Source: Methanobacteriota archaeon
GTDB taxonomy: Archaea; Thermoplasmatota; Poseidoniia; Poseidoniales; Thalassarchaeaceae
Direction: 5' to 3'
Assembly (NCBI GenBank): GCA_016845365.1
Contig: JAERST010000013.1
Location: 124,001 to 188,000, forward strand
Length of the DNA: 64,000 nt
Made by a program: the position numbers and the translations under genes. The notes under the pieces are model-generated. The model did no database searches and was not told the DNA's origin. It saw nothing but the letters and a program-made list of their open reading frames with translations. Positions 53,963 through 62,867 of this stretch are shown piece after piece; positions within the stretch are counted from its first letter, which is position 1; the number at the start of each line of letters is the position of its first letter.

Positions 53963-55486
53963 TCATTCCTCTTCCGTGTCAAGATCTCTCGATGGCATAT
54001 AGCGGAAGACTAGGATTGCATTGGTCAGCGCAATTACAGCAGCAACCCACGCGCTGGCAACCATACCATCGACGAAGGCAAGTCGAGCCGAATCGATGAG
54101 CTGCGCTCCAAGCATATTGCCCTCCGAAAGCAGATCACCTCCAATCCGCATGGCTGCAGGAAACGACTCAACAACCACACTCTCGAATTGTTCCAGCCCC
54201 TCTGGGACCGTCATACTGCGCTGGTAATATTCGTTGAGAACTGAGCCTCCAATGGCTATTCCGAGAGCGCCACCAACCTCGCGACTAGCATCATTTGTGG
54301 CGCTTCCCACACCTGCCTTATCAGTCGGAATCGAGTCCATGACGAGCGTGGTCGAAGGAGCCATCGTCAATCCCATTCCGAACCCGAGCAGGGCGAAGAT
54401 CAGAGCCAAGCGAGGGTACGAAGTGTCGATGGTGACCGTAGTGAAAACCAACATCCCAAGAGTGACCAATGTCAAGCCGGTGGCAACCACACGATTGCTA
54501 CCAAAGCGCGCGGCAAGTCTGTCAGAATTAGCCGCCGCCGGCATCAATCCAAGTGGTAGAGGCAAAAATCTCACAGCCGCCTCAAGCGCCGAATGCCCAC
54601 GCACGAGTTGGAAATGAAGCATCTGAGTGAACATGAATGAGAACATCACGAAGAAGGCGAGCATAATCGCGATTAGCCCCATCGAAAAGCCCGCGGAACG
54701 GAAGAATTCGATGGGCAACATTGGATGCTCAACACGACGTTCCCAACGAACGAAAACAACGGTTAGCAAGGCCCCCAAAACCCCAACGCCGACGATTTCA
54801 CTAGAAGTCCAACCAAGGCTCGGCCCCTCTATAATCGCATAGAGAATCGACCCCAATGCACCGATAGAAAGCACAGCCCCGATAGGGTCGAGCGGACGCT
54901 CTTGCTCATCCTTTGAGCGCGGCACCAAAAATAACCCAAGCAAGAGAGCAAGAGCGATGATTGGGACATTGATCCAGAAGACCATCTGCCAATCATAATT
55001 CTCCACTGCCCAGCCACCGACCAGAAGTCCGAGAGGGGCACCAATTCCAGCCATCGCAGCCCAGATTCCAACCGCCTTCCCACGCTCCTCTAGCGGGAAA
55101 ACCACAACCACAACCGAGAGAGTGGCTGGCATTACCAGCGCTGCGCCAATCCCCATTACCGCGCGCGCGGCAATAACTTCGCCAGAGGTTGAGGCATACA
55201 TCGCAGTCAAAGCAGAGGCGGTCGCAACCAAAATCAGGCCAATTTGCAAGGCCCCTTTGCGACCGAACCTATCGCCAAGAGCCCCCATGGTGAGTAATAA
55301 TCCCCCAAAGACGAGCGCGTAGGCATCGAGTATCCACTGTAGTTCGGAGTTGTCTGCTGAGAGATCTTTCGAGAGTTCGGGGAGTGCGACGTTCAGCGTA
55401 ACATTGTTCAACATCACGATTACGAGACTCATACTCATGACGCCGAGAATCGCCCAGCGGCGGCGGTGAACGGTCTCAGCATCCAT
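53963..55486 (-). CDS. MFS transporter, DHA2 (EmrB/QacA-like) drug:proton antiporter family
   Basis: 507 residues with 14 predicted helices. LDAYALVFGGLLLTMGALGDRFGRKGAL holds motif A and the motif D1 region, then GIGAALVMPATLSVV (motif B) and GIGAPLGLLVGGWAVENYDWQMVFWIN, a motif C pattern. Such proteins export hydrophobic drugs or lipids. It begins 5 bp after the stop of the DUF899-like gene and is probably co-transcribed. Substrate unknown. Confidence 0.9.
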   Translation of the reverse strand: MDAETVHRRRWAILGVMSMSLVIVMLNNVTLNVALPELSKDLSADNSELQWILDAYALVFGGLLLTMGALGDRFGRKGALQIGLILVATASALTAMYASTSGEVIAARAVMGIGAALVMPATLSVVVVVFPLEERGKAVGIWAAMAGIGAPLGLLVGGWAVENYDWQMVFWINVPIIALALLLGLFLVPRSKDEQERPLDPIGAVLSIGALGSILYAIIEGPSLGWTSSEIVGVGVLGALLTVVFVRWERRVEHPMLPIEFFRSAGFSMGLIAIMLAFFVMFSFMFTQMLHFQLVRGHSALEAAVRFLPLPLGLMPAAANSDRLAARFGSNRVVATGLTLVTLGMLVFTTVTIDTSYPRLALIFALLGFGMGLTMAPSTTLVMDSIPTDKAGVGSATNDASREVGGALGIAIGGSVLNEYYQRSMTVPEGLEQFESVVVESFPAAMRIGGDLLSEGNMLGAQLIDSARLAFVDGMVASAWVAAVIALTNAILVFRYMPSRDLDTEEE

Positions 55487-55491
55487 CGAAA

Positions 55492-56091
55492 TCAGTCGAC
55501 GACGTTCTTCCCACCATCATCTAATTTCTGCGGGCGCGACCAGTAATTGTACTGCGGAAACCAGTCTTGATCGGTGCGCCCGGCAAGCGATAGGAAGTGC
55601 CAGATTGAGCAGAAAGCGTCTCCCGGCCCGAAGACGGCGTTATTCTTCTTTCGAATCGAGTCGCCATCCTTGACGTAATACGAAACCCCCGGATAATTTC
55701 CTTCTCCTCCAACCACACTTTGCTCTTGGGCATAGGCTCCTCCGGCGTGCGAGGCTAGGCGGAATCGCCAGCCTCGCTCGTTTGCGAAACGGCGTTGGGT
55801 TTCGGGGTCATCTTTGGAGACGAGCACCACTGAAAATTCGTTTTCGAGGTGCGGCAAGAAGGCGTTGACTCCGTCCGCCCATAGGGTGCAATATCGGCAA
55901 CCTTGACCCATATTGTGGATGAGGTAGAGTCCTTCCTTTTCGCCGAACATTTCTGAGAGGCGAACAGTTCCTTCGATAGTTTGGAATTCGTAATCTGGAA
56001 CTACTTCTCCCTCGTGAGCGATTCGCAACGCCTCGAGCTCTTTCACGAGGTCGTACAATTCCTTCTCTTTGGCACGAATGGCGGCGTCCAT
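55492..56091 (-). CDS. DUF899-like thioredoxin-fold protein
   Basis: 199 residues. A helical start, then LSEMFGEKEGLYLIHNMGQG followed by CRYCTLWADGVN, in which the CxxC lies where the thioredoxin-fold active site is expected, then SVVLVSKDDPETQRRFANERGWRF. The family is DUF899 (AhpC/thioredoxin-like), whose reaction is unknown. Heads a two-gene unit with an MFS exporter. Confidence 0.8.
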   Translation of the reverse strand: MDAAIRAKEKELYDLVKELEALRIAHEGEVVPDYEFQTIEGTVRLSEMFGEKEGLYLIHNMGQGCRYCTLWADGVNAFLPHLENEFSVVLVSKDDPETQRRFANERGWRFRLASHAGGAYAQEQSVVGGEGNYPGVSYYVKDGDSIRKKNNAVFGPGDAFCSIWHFLSLAGRTDQDWFPQYNYWSRPQKLDDGGKNVVD

Positions 56092-56253
56092 AAACTCTGG
56101 AAACTAGACGGACTTTTCATTCAATCTTCAGCGAAGTCTGCGAATAAATCGGCTTTTTGATTAAACAACCGAGGTTTTTTTTTCATCCTCCCGAATCTCC
56201 ATTTTTTGCCATCAACCATACTATTGATATGCCCTCCCGCCCCGTCCCGAAAT

Positions 56254-56796
56254 ATGGCATGGACAGCAAATCAGATTTGGCGATGGACTCACATATCCTT
56301 CGCAACGTTATGGTTGTCCGAACTTCTGTTCGGGGCAGTAGGGAGTTTACTTGAGGCCCTCTTTGGTTCTTCGTTGCTCGAAAGAGAGGTCTTGGGACTC
56401 CCCTTTGACGACGGATTGTTCCTTCTGCTCTTGCTTCCCGTGACAATAACGGGTTTTGCCAAGTGGCCACTCTATCCTTGGTACAAGAAAAGGCAGAGCA
56501 AATCGGGTGGCAAATTCAAATTCATTGGACCATGGAATGGCAACCAAATTTGGCGATGGATCCACATTGGTACTGGTTCATTGTGGATTCTGCTTTTAGG
56601 AGACGGTTTATTCCTCGATGGCCTGATTTTTGGCGATGAAGAAGAAGAATCACTTTTGCTGACGATCACGTTCTTGATTGCCTTCTTCGGCACAATAATC
56701 TCTGGTTTGGCCAAATGGCCAATTTACCCTTGGTACAAGAAGCGGAAGAACCGCAAGGCACGGGCTGCTAAAGCGGCAGCTGGCGAAGAAGAATGA
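56254..56796 (+). CDS. Unknown membrane protein with an internal duplication
   Basis: 180 residues from the ATG at 56254. Two similar halves: NQIWRWTHI to TGFAKWPLYPWYKKRQ, then NQIWRWIHI to SGLAKWPIYPWYKKRK, each with two hydrophobic stretches and an acidic bend, so about four helices. No ribosome site; a TATA-like TATTGATATG about 30 bp upstream fits a leaderless transcript. AT-rich, Trp-rich. Family not recognised; possibly a fused pair of small membrane units. Confidence 0.75.
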   Translation: MAWTANQIWRWTHISFATLWLSELLFGAVGSLLEALFGSSLLEREVLGLPFDDGLFLLLLLPVTITGFAKWPLYPWYKKRQSKSGGKFKFIGPWNGNQIWRWIHIGTGSLWILLLGDGLFLDGLIFGDEEEESLLLTITFLIAFFGTIISGLAKWPIYPWYKKRKNRKARAAKAAAGEEE

Positions 56797-56830
56797 GACT
56801 CCTGATCCACATCGGTGACGGGGTCTAGAA

Positions 56831-56894
56831 CTCGCAAATCATGCGAGCATTCACCATTCTGTAGAATCCGCAGGTTTGAGAGCAGTATACTCTC
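56831..56894. promoter_or_regulatory. Two small hairpins before the S15 peptidase-like gene
   Basis: CTCGCA (56831-56836) pairs with TGCGAG (56842-56847), and GAGAG (56878-56882) with CTCTC (56890-56894). They fill the gap between the duplicated membrane protein and the lipoprotein gene; transcript end or leader structure is possible. Confidence 0.3.
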
Positions 56895-56905
56895 ACGCCG
56901 CCTCA

Positions 56906-58762
56906 ATGAGGCGGCGCGCACACGGGGGGGTGGCGGCGAGTGCTCCGGGCTCAGCGAGTACCCTGCGCCGCCCAACAAGTGCCATCGGCGCAGTTGCGAT
57001 GCTGCTCGCGATGAGCCTCTCAGGATGCATTTTCTGGGCTGATGAAGCCCCGATAGAGCCCGAGCCAGAGAGCCCATACCCTTCGATTTGGGACCGCCAC
57101 ACCCTCGATTGGCAAACCAATGACACGATGTCGTACTTGCTCGAACCCGGCCCACTGCACGCCCTCGAAGTGCAAGAGGCATTCATCGAGGTGGACACCA
57201 GTGACGTCTGGGAAACAGGACCCTCCCAATCCACAGTCCACCTCTCCTATTGGCTACCCAACAATACTCTCGATGGCGAACAAGTTCCGGTAATCGCCAT
57301 CATCAGTCCGTACTACGACTACGGGCCACAAGGCGCTGAATCAACCCCGACCAACGTAGTCAGCGCCGGCCGTGGCGAATTCATCTTCCGAAATTTCGTT
57401 CCCCACGGCTACGCCCTCGCCCAAGTCGCAGTCTTCGGCACAGAACATTCCAGCGGCTGCTTCGATTACCGAGGTGCCGGTGAGGGCTGGGGCATCCATC
57501 ACGCAGTCGAGTGGCTCGGCAGCCAAGACTGGTCAAACGGCAATGTCGGACTCTACGGCAAGTCCTACGAAGGCGCGACTCAGTGGGAGGCAGCCGCGCA
57601 AGCCAGTGAATATCTGAAAACAATCGTGCCGATTTCCGGCACGACGGCGCTGCACCCATTACTCTACAAAAATGGCAGCGCAGAGGCGAGAAGTCAAGTC
57701 ATGCACATGAATTATTTCTCGAGCACAGTCGATTATAACGAGGACGATTTAGACAATGTTTGCCCGGATATCGCAGAGGGTTTGTTTGCGGGGCCGGTGA
57801 CGTATATCGGGGGTGAGATGGACCCGTATATGCAGAATTATTACGATGAGCGGAGCCACATTGACAAGGCCTTCGGCAAGTGGAACGGCAGCATCTACTG
57901 GGTGCAAGGAATGCAGGACTGGAACGTCGACCCACACCAGGTCTTCGGCGGACCGGCAGGCGTAAATTGGTACCAAGATTACATCGATGCTGGATATGAT
58001 GTGAGGGGAATTCTTGGTCAGTGGGGGCACCACTATCCTGACCAAGTTTCGAGCCACGATGGCATTGGTAGTGGTAATGGCCTCGAGGCTCGCCACAATA
58101 TGACGCGCTGGGATTGGGCGCAGGATCTGTTCGAGTGGTTCGAATATTATCTCAAGGGCGTTGGCCCGAAGCCGGATTTGACTGCGCAGATTCAACGCTC
58201 TGATGGTGAGTGGAGAATCGAGGAGACTTGGCCTCCATTCGACTTGAATTGGACTGATATTTCTCTTGGTGTTTGTACCAATCAAGGCAATTCATGGGTT
58301 GGCGGCGCGCCTGTTGTCGGCGGGGTTAGCGAGGTTATTGTCGAGTGCCCCGCCTTCGAGATGGACGTGCATATCGCTGGTCTTGTGAGGTTGCACATGG
58401 CGGCTACCGCGGTGTATGATGGCGGGCAGGTTTTCGTCGAGATGCAGGATTCTGTTACTGGCGTTCGAATTGGTCATGCGACGATGGATATTCGCTATCA
58501 TTCGGGTGGCAATGAGCCGACGGGCGTCATTCCGGGGCAGACTGTGACGATGATGATGGAATTCCAGGGGATTGACCATCTTATTCCGGCAGGTAATGGA
58601 ATCAAGCTGGTGATGACGACTTCCGGCAAGGATTACCTCGCGCCTGCGTGCGGGGCTGCATGCCCTGTTCACGTGCATATTACCGATGATAGCACGCTGT
58701 CTTTGCCGCTGATTGAGCGGGATGGCTCGAACGTTTTGATTACTCATCAGCGCGAGGGTTGA
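56906..58762 (+). CDS. S15/CocE-type serine hydrolase lipoprotein
   Basis: About 618 residues from the ATG at 56906. A long basic N-terminus leads to a signal helix with lipobox LSGC (Cys41). The alpha/beta-hydrolase domain has YALAQVAVFGTEHSSGCFDY, the nucleophile Ser in NVGLYGKSYEGATQW, Asp in MQDWNVDP and His in QWGHHYPD, the order of X-Pro dipeptidyl-peptidase (S15) and CocE esterase. A jelly-roll C-terminal domain follows. It probably acts outside the cell on peptides or esters. The start could also be TTG 56876 or GTG 56930. Confidence 0.85.
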   Translation: MRRRAHGGVAASAPGSASTLRRPTSAIGAVAMLLAMSLSGCIFWADEAPIEPEPESPYPSIWDRHTLDWQTNDTMSYLLEPGPLHALEVQEAFIEVDTSDVWETGPSQSTVHLSYWLPNNTLDGEQVPVIAIISPYYDYGPQGAESTPTNVVSAGRGEFIFRNFVPHGYALAQVAVFGTEHSSGCFDYRGAGEGWGIHHAVEWLGSQDWSNGNVGLYGKSYEGATQWEAAAQASEYLKTIVPISGTTALHPLLYKNGSAEARSQVMHMNYFSSTVDYNEDDLDNVCPDIAEGLFAGPVTYIGGEMDPYMQNYYDERSHIDKAFGKWNGSIYWVQGMQDWNVDPHQVFGGPAGVNWYQDYIDAGYDVRGILGQWGHHYPDQVSSHDGIGSGNGLEARHNMTRWDWAQDLFEWFEYYLKGVGPKPDLTAQIQRSDGEWRIEETWPPFDLNWTDISLGVCTNQGNSWVGGAPVVGGVSEVIVECPAFEMDVHIAGLVRLHMAATAVYDGGQVFVEMQDSVTGVRIGHATMDIRYHSGGNEPTGVIPGQTVTMMMEFQGIDHLIPAGNGIKLVMTTSGKDYLAPACGAACPVHVHITDDSTLSLPLIERDGSNVLITHQREG

Positions 58763-58847
58763 GGAGCAGATATTCGCGTATCTCTGCTGATTTTGGTCAG
58801 ATTCCAACATCGGTGCGTTGATGCGCGAGGCCCCGCCTCGCGAGTTG

Positions 58848-59279
58848 ATGATTGAGTTAGATTGGATTGCGATTCTTGCCGGCGCATTCGTATTATTCGT
58901 CGTGCCGGCGATATGGTATGCGCCGCCCGTGATGGGTAATCGATGGATGGATTTGCTAGCAAAGCCCGAAGGCTACTGGGAAAGCCGACAGACGCCCGAG
59001 ATTATGCGTACAGCCTTCCTCTCTTACGCTGTCGGTAGTCTAGTCACAGCCTTCGTTTTCTTTCACATCACAGCCGCCTCAACCACCTACTTCGAGGCGG
59101 CTGGATTCGCCGGCGGTGTCAGCGCCGGCTTCTGGCTCTGGCTCGGCTCGATGGCCACAGACGTCGGCATGTACGGCTTCGAGGGAAGGCCGTGGAAATT
59201 GTGGCCAATCGACAAACTCGATCGCCTCGTAGCATGGACTCTATGCTGCGGTTTGATGGCCCATTTGGGCGGCATGTAA
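58848..59279 (+). CDS. DUF1761-like membrane protein
   Basis: 143 residues, four hydrophobic segments. WIAILAGAFVLFVVPAIWYA followed by MGNRWMDLLAK matches the start of DUF1761 proteins (helix, then a Trp-rich short loop), and EIMRTAFLSYAVGSLVTAFV continues in the same order. Function of the family unknown. An ATG at 58821 would add nine polar residues. Confidence 0.7.
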   Translation: MIELDWIAILAGAFVLFVVPAIWYAPPVMGNRWMDLLAKPEGYWESRQTPEIMRTAFLSYAVGSLVTAFVFFHITAASTTYFEAAGFAGGVSAGFWLWLGSMATDVGMYGFEGRPWKLWPIDKLDRLVAWTLCCGLMAHLGGM

Positions 59280-59320
59280 ACGGGATTCACGAGGCGAGCG
59301 AGCAACCGGCGGTTTCAATA

Positions 59321-61753
59321 ATGCACCGCCGACGCAACGCGTTTATGAACGCCCCTCGCTCGGCGCTACTGCTGGTTTCAATCCTGCTTTTATCGAGCGC
59401 GGGCAATGCCGCGCTCGCCGCATCCAGCAAGGATGTGGACCTTGAGATTTCAATCGATATCAATGATCGAATCCTCATGTCCGACGAGTCCCTTCAAGCG
59501 GTATTCAGCTTAGCGGGCTTGTCGACGACAGACACCTACATCCTGTCGTGGAATCTTCGAGAAGGCAATACCAGTCAAGGCGCGTCATTGGCTTCGGATT
59601 CGTTCTACTTCCAGCCCTCTGGCTCCAGCCATTACGAAGCCATCGAGGTCTGGCATTTCTCGACCGATTCGCACCTTTACTTGCTCTCTGCCAGCCTCGA
59701 AAAGGCGGGCGACCCATCGTCCTCGGTTAGCTCGTCGGAGAAATTCACCGTGATGCGAAATTCGCTGGCGCCCGATTGGGATGATATAATCGTGTTTGGG
59801 GATAGCCTATCCGACACCGGTAGTGCCTATCGTGACTGGGGAACTCCCGAAAGTCCCCCGTACTTCGGCGGACGCTTCACCAACGGCAAAGTCTGGCTAG
59901 AGAGGGTGCATGATTGGCTCGGGGTCCAGACGACATTTGCTCAAGGCTCGGACCCCGGGAATAACCGCGCCTACGGCGGGGCGACCTCTGAGAACGGCTA
60001 CTATCTCTGGGTGATTACCAATGTCGGTCGGCAAGTGGATGATTACACCGACACATTCGATATCGAGTCTGGCGAGGTCGTTGCACTGTGGGCGGGTGGC
60101 AACGATTTGCGCAATGGCGTCGATGATGGGCAGGACGTGGTGGACAATATCGAGGAACACGCTGACCAATTGATTGCGGATGGGGCGGAGACGCTGATTC
60201 TGTTCGAGTTGCCTCCAATCGATAGGATACCAGAATTCCGTGATGATTCCGCCGAGGAGAAGGCTGAGAGGGCTGACCGAGTCGACGAATTCAACGTGGG
60301 AATCAATACTCTTGCTGGGAATCTAGAGTCTGAGCACGGGGTGACCGTTCACCTGATTCCTGTTTGGTCAGCCTTTGAGGAGGCCTATTGGAATCCAGAT
60401 GCATTTGGCTTCGATAATGTGACTCATTCCGCGTGTGAACACACTGGAATGACTTGCGATTCGGATGACCCGATTGACCCGGTACCGAATCGCTTCATTT
60501 TCTTCGACAATAAACACCCAACGATGCCAGTTCACCGATTCATTGGCTTGCTGGTCGCAGAGGTGGTTGGCGAGTCGGATTACGACGGCGATGGACTCGC
60601 CGATGATGAGGACCAGTGTGATGATACTCGGCCGGGAGAGGAGATCGATAGCGTCGGTTGTCCGCTCCCTGCCGATACCGATGGCGATGGCGTACTCGAT
60701 GAGGATGATGCTTGCCCCAACACGCCGAGCGGTGAATCTGTGGATGCTTTGGGTTGTTCTGCTAGCCAGCGCGACTCTGATGGAGATGGGGTGAATGATG
60801 CGGATGACCAATGCCCGGGAACGGCTGCTGGCGCGAGCGTAGATTCGCAGGGCTGCGGCCCGATGCAACTCGATTACGACCTCGATGGAGTGGTCAATGG
60901 TCTGGACGAATGCGAGGGAACTGTGCCGGGTGCGGAGGTCGACGAGAATGGTTGTTCGGCATACCAACGCGACAGCGATTCGGATGGCGTGTACGATGCT
61001 TGGGACCTGTGCCCGGGCACTGCAGCCGGAGAGGAAGTTGATTCAGACGGCTGCGCTGCTTACCAGCGCGATACTGACGGGGACGGAGTCTTCGATGCCT
61101 TCGATGAATGCGCAGGAACCGACTCGGATGAGGAAGCCGACGAGTCCGGATGTGGTCCTAGCCAGAGGGATTCCGACGGCGATGGACTCGTCGACTCAGA
61201 GGATGAATGCCCAGACACGCCGTCGAACGAAGAGGCGGACCGTGACGGCTGCGGACCGAGTCAGCGAGATACTGATGGGGACGGGCTCAACGATTCTGCC
61301 GACCCCTGTCCAGAGACGACTGGTTCGGAAGGTGGCTGCCCCTCGGTAAGCGTCGAGTTGGAATTGCTCAACGAGATGACTGAGGCAGGCATGGCGCGTA
61401 TCGCCATGACTCTCACTTGCGAGGGTGGCTGCAAAGCCCAAGTTACCGTCGATGGGGCCGAGTATGGCCGATTGGCTGAAGGAACTCATCTGCTGATGGT
61501 CAATGTTGACGACGGACAGACGATCGTGGTGAATGCCTCGTTCGGCACCTCGTTCCAAATCGGAGAACTGACCATCGAATTTGCACAGCCGACCCCTGAG
61601 CCAGAACCTGAACCTGAACCCGAGCCTACGCCCGAACCTCAGCCAAAGGATGAGGGCGAAATATCGCCAATTCTGGTCGCGGCGGCTGGTATAGCGGCTC
61701 TCGCCATTCTCGCTGCGTTCGTCGTGATTGGTAAGCGCCCCCGGAAGAAGTGA
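59321..61753 (+). CDS. Secreted GDSL esterase with thrombospondin type-3 repeats and C-terminal anchor
   Basis: 810 residues from the ATG at 59321. Signal peptide, a beta domain (about 40-150), then a GDSL hydrolase: VFGDSLSDTGS (Ser162), LWAGGNDLRNG (block III) and FFDNKHPTMPVHR (Asp/His). Eight calcium-binding type-3 repeats follow, a beta domain, a PEPEPEPEP stalk and one hydrophobic anchor (about 780-800) with a basic end. Thus an esterase held off the surface by a stiff calcium-dependent stalk. The substrate may be a lipid or an acylated polysaccharide. Confidence 0.9.
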   Translation: MHRRRNAFMNAPRSALLLVSILLLSSAGNAALAASSKDVDLEISIDINDRILMSDESLQAVFSLAGLSTTDTYILSWNLREGNTSQGASLASDSFYFQPSGSSHYEAIEVWHFSTDSHLYLLSASLEKAGDPSSSVSSSEKFTVMRNSLAPDWDDIIVFGDSLSDTGSAYRDWGTPESPPYFGGRFTNGKVWLERVHDWLGVQTTFAQGSDPGNNRAYGGATSENGYYLWVITNVGRQVDDYTDTFDIESGEVVALWAGGNDLRNGVDDGQDVVDNIEEHADQLIADGAETLILFELPPIDRIPEFRDDSAEEKAERADRVDEFNVGINTLAGNLESEHGVTVHLIPVWSAFEEAYWNPDAFGFDNVTHSACEHTGMTCDSDDPIDPVPNRFIFFDNKHPTMPVHRFIGLLVAEVVGESDYDGDGLADDEDQCDDTRPGEEIDSVGCPLPADTDGDGVLDEDDACPNTPSGESVDALGCSASQRDSDGDGVNDADDQCPGTAAGASVDSQGCGPMQLDYDLDGVVNGLDECEGTVPGAEVDENGCSAYQRDSDSDGVYDAWDLCPGTAAGEEVDSDGCAAYQRDTDGDGVFDAFDECAGTDSDEEADESGCGPSQRDSDGDGLVDSEDECPDTPSNEEADRDGCGPSQRDTDGDGLNDSADPCPETTGSEGGCPSVSVELELLNEMTEAGMARIAMTLTCEGGCKAQVTVDGAEYGRLAEGTHLLMVNVDDGQTIVVNASFGTSFQIGELTIEFAQPTPEPEPEPEPEPTPEPQPKDEGEISPILVAAAGIAALAILAAFVVIGKRPRKK
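60578..61339 (+). repeat. Eight thrombospondin type-3 repeats (99-bp period) in the GDSL esterase gene
   Basis: Units of about 33 residues, each with a D-x-D-x-D-G loop and ending in a Gly-Cys (for example DTDGDGVLDEDDACP). The loops bind calcium in known proteins; the two Cys per unit can form disulfides. Confidence 0.85.
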
Positions 61754-61757
61754 CAGC

Positions 61758-61776
61758 CCTCGGACAGAAACCGAGG
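61758..61776. terminator. Hairpin between convergent genes
   Basis: CCTCGG (61758-61763) and CCGAGG (61771-61776), loop of 7, lie 5 bp after the GDSL esterase stop and before the convergent gene's end at 61812. A transcript end is plausible; no T-run follows. Confidence 0.35.
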
Positions 61777-61811
61777 CAGCAGGCCGAACCCACTCGAGGT
61801 GTGTTCAAAAC

Positions 61812-62240
61812 TCACTCTTGCAATAATCGGTGGCCGCGTTGGTAACCCTTCTTGCCCACCTTCATGTTGACAGTTCCCAACTCAATCTCATTGTTGATCG
61901 CAGCCTCACGAATCCTGCCCTTTACTCGAACTCGCAGCTCAGAATCCTCGATCAAATGTCGTGGCTCAAGCGTGAATTTGTGGGTTTGCGCTCCACCTGG
62001 AAGGACGTGTCCCATGCGAATACAATCCCCTCCGCGGGCTGAGAAATCTGAGGAATCATAGCGCACGCACATCTTGATTCCCTCAATCGGCTCGTCAGAA
62101 TTATTCTCTATACGAGCTTCAACCAGTAGTTTCCCTCGGTCTTTTGTAACGTCTGCAGCGATTTCGATGTCTTCGTCGATGTCATGGCCTCCTTTCGGTG
62201 TGCCAGAGAAGGGGTGGCGAATAGAGGTTTGCCGAACATG
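61812..62240 (-). CDS. Unknown beta-rich protein, start unresolved (possible frameshift)
   Basis: The frame is open from 62240 (just after a TGA at 62241-62243) to the stop at 61812, about 142 residues. The part from EIAADVTKDRGKLLVEARIE through IKMCVRYDSSDFS has clear alternating beta character. The first standard start in frame is the ATG at 62072, which would discard half of this sequence. AAAGGAGG lies near 62190 but the ATG behind it is in another frame and soon stops. So the gene may carry a frameshift, an unusual start or be decayed. No family recognised. Confidence 0.5.
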   Translation of the reverse strand, partial: HVRQTSIRHPFSGTPKGGHDIDEDIEIAADVTKDRGKLLVEARIENNSDEPIEGIKMCVRYDSSDFSARGGDCIRMGHVLPGGAQTHKFTLEPRHLIEDSELRVRVKGRIREAAINNEIELGTVNMKVGKKGYQRGHRLLQE

Positions 62241-62310
62241 TCAGGAATCTGATTCCCGGATTCAGTAAGCGGGAGCATTCATCTCACATCACTACAACCG
62301 GCCACTAACC

Positions 62311-62823
62311 ATGTCACTGCCCCGCCGCGCCATGGAACAGATGGGCTTCGCAGTCTGTTGCTTGGCTTGTGATGCTCCGGACATTCCCGGAACCGACCGT
62401 TGTCGCGGTTGTATCGATTCGCATGCGCGGGCCCGGGACAAACTAACCAGTGGGCCCGCGAGCAGCAAAGCCGAGCGGCTCGCGCGTGAACACGTAACCA
62501 TGCTCGCCGAGCCAGGCAAGCATATCGACGATAACGAGCATGGCGAGTTTATGCTCGCATATCAGCGATTGATCGATGCCCACCAAGGCGTCGAAGAAGT
62601 GGTCACCATGGAACAGGTTGAGGCGAGGTTTGCGAAACAGCGGGAGAAGAAGGACCGCTCTCTTATTCGCGAGGTCGCTAATCAGAATCCCTGGGCAAAT
62701 CGCGCCCCAGATTCAGAGGAACGAGCCCAGATGTTGGAGATGTTCGGTGGCGAAGCGCCGCCGGAAGTGCCGAGTTGGGACGATTTGATGGAAGAGGTTG
62801 GCGAACTTCTCGATGAGGATTGA
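62311..62823 (+). CDS. Unknown protein with N-terminal zinc-ribbon-like Cys pairs
   Basis: 170 residues. CLACDAPDIPGTDRCRGC near the N-terminus gives C-x2-C-x8-10-C-x2-C, a probable small zinc site. The rest is helical and acidic, ending in MEEVGELLDED, with no membrane segment. It lies 44 bp before the M50 protease gene on the same strand and is probably in its operon. Function unknown. Confidence 0.72.
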   Translation: MSLPRRAMEQMGFAVCCLACDAPDIPGTDRCRGCIDSHARARDKLTSGPASSKAERLAREHVTMLAEPGKHIDDNEHGEFMLAYQRLIDAHQGVEEVVTMEQVEARFAKQREKKDRSLIREVANQNPWANRAPDSEERAQMLEMFGGEAPPEVPSWDDLMEEVGELLDED

Positions 62824-62867
62824 CGACTACGAGCCTTCAAACGAGGCGCGAGTGAGGGGTGATTCAG

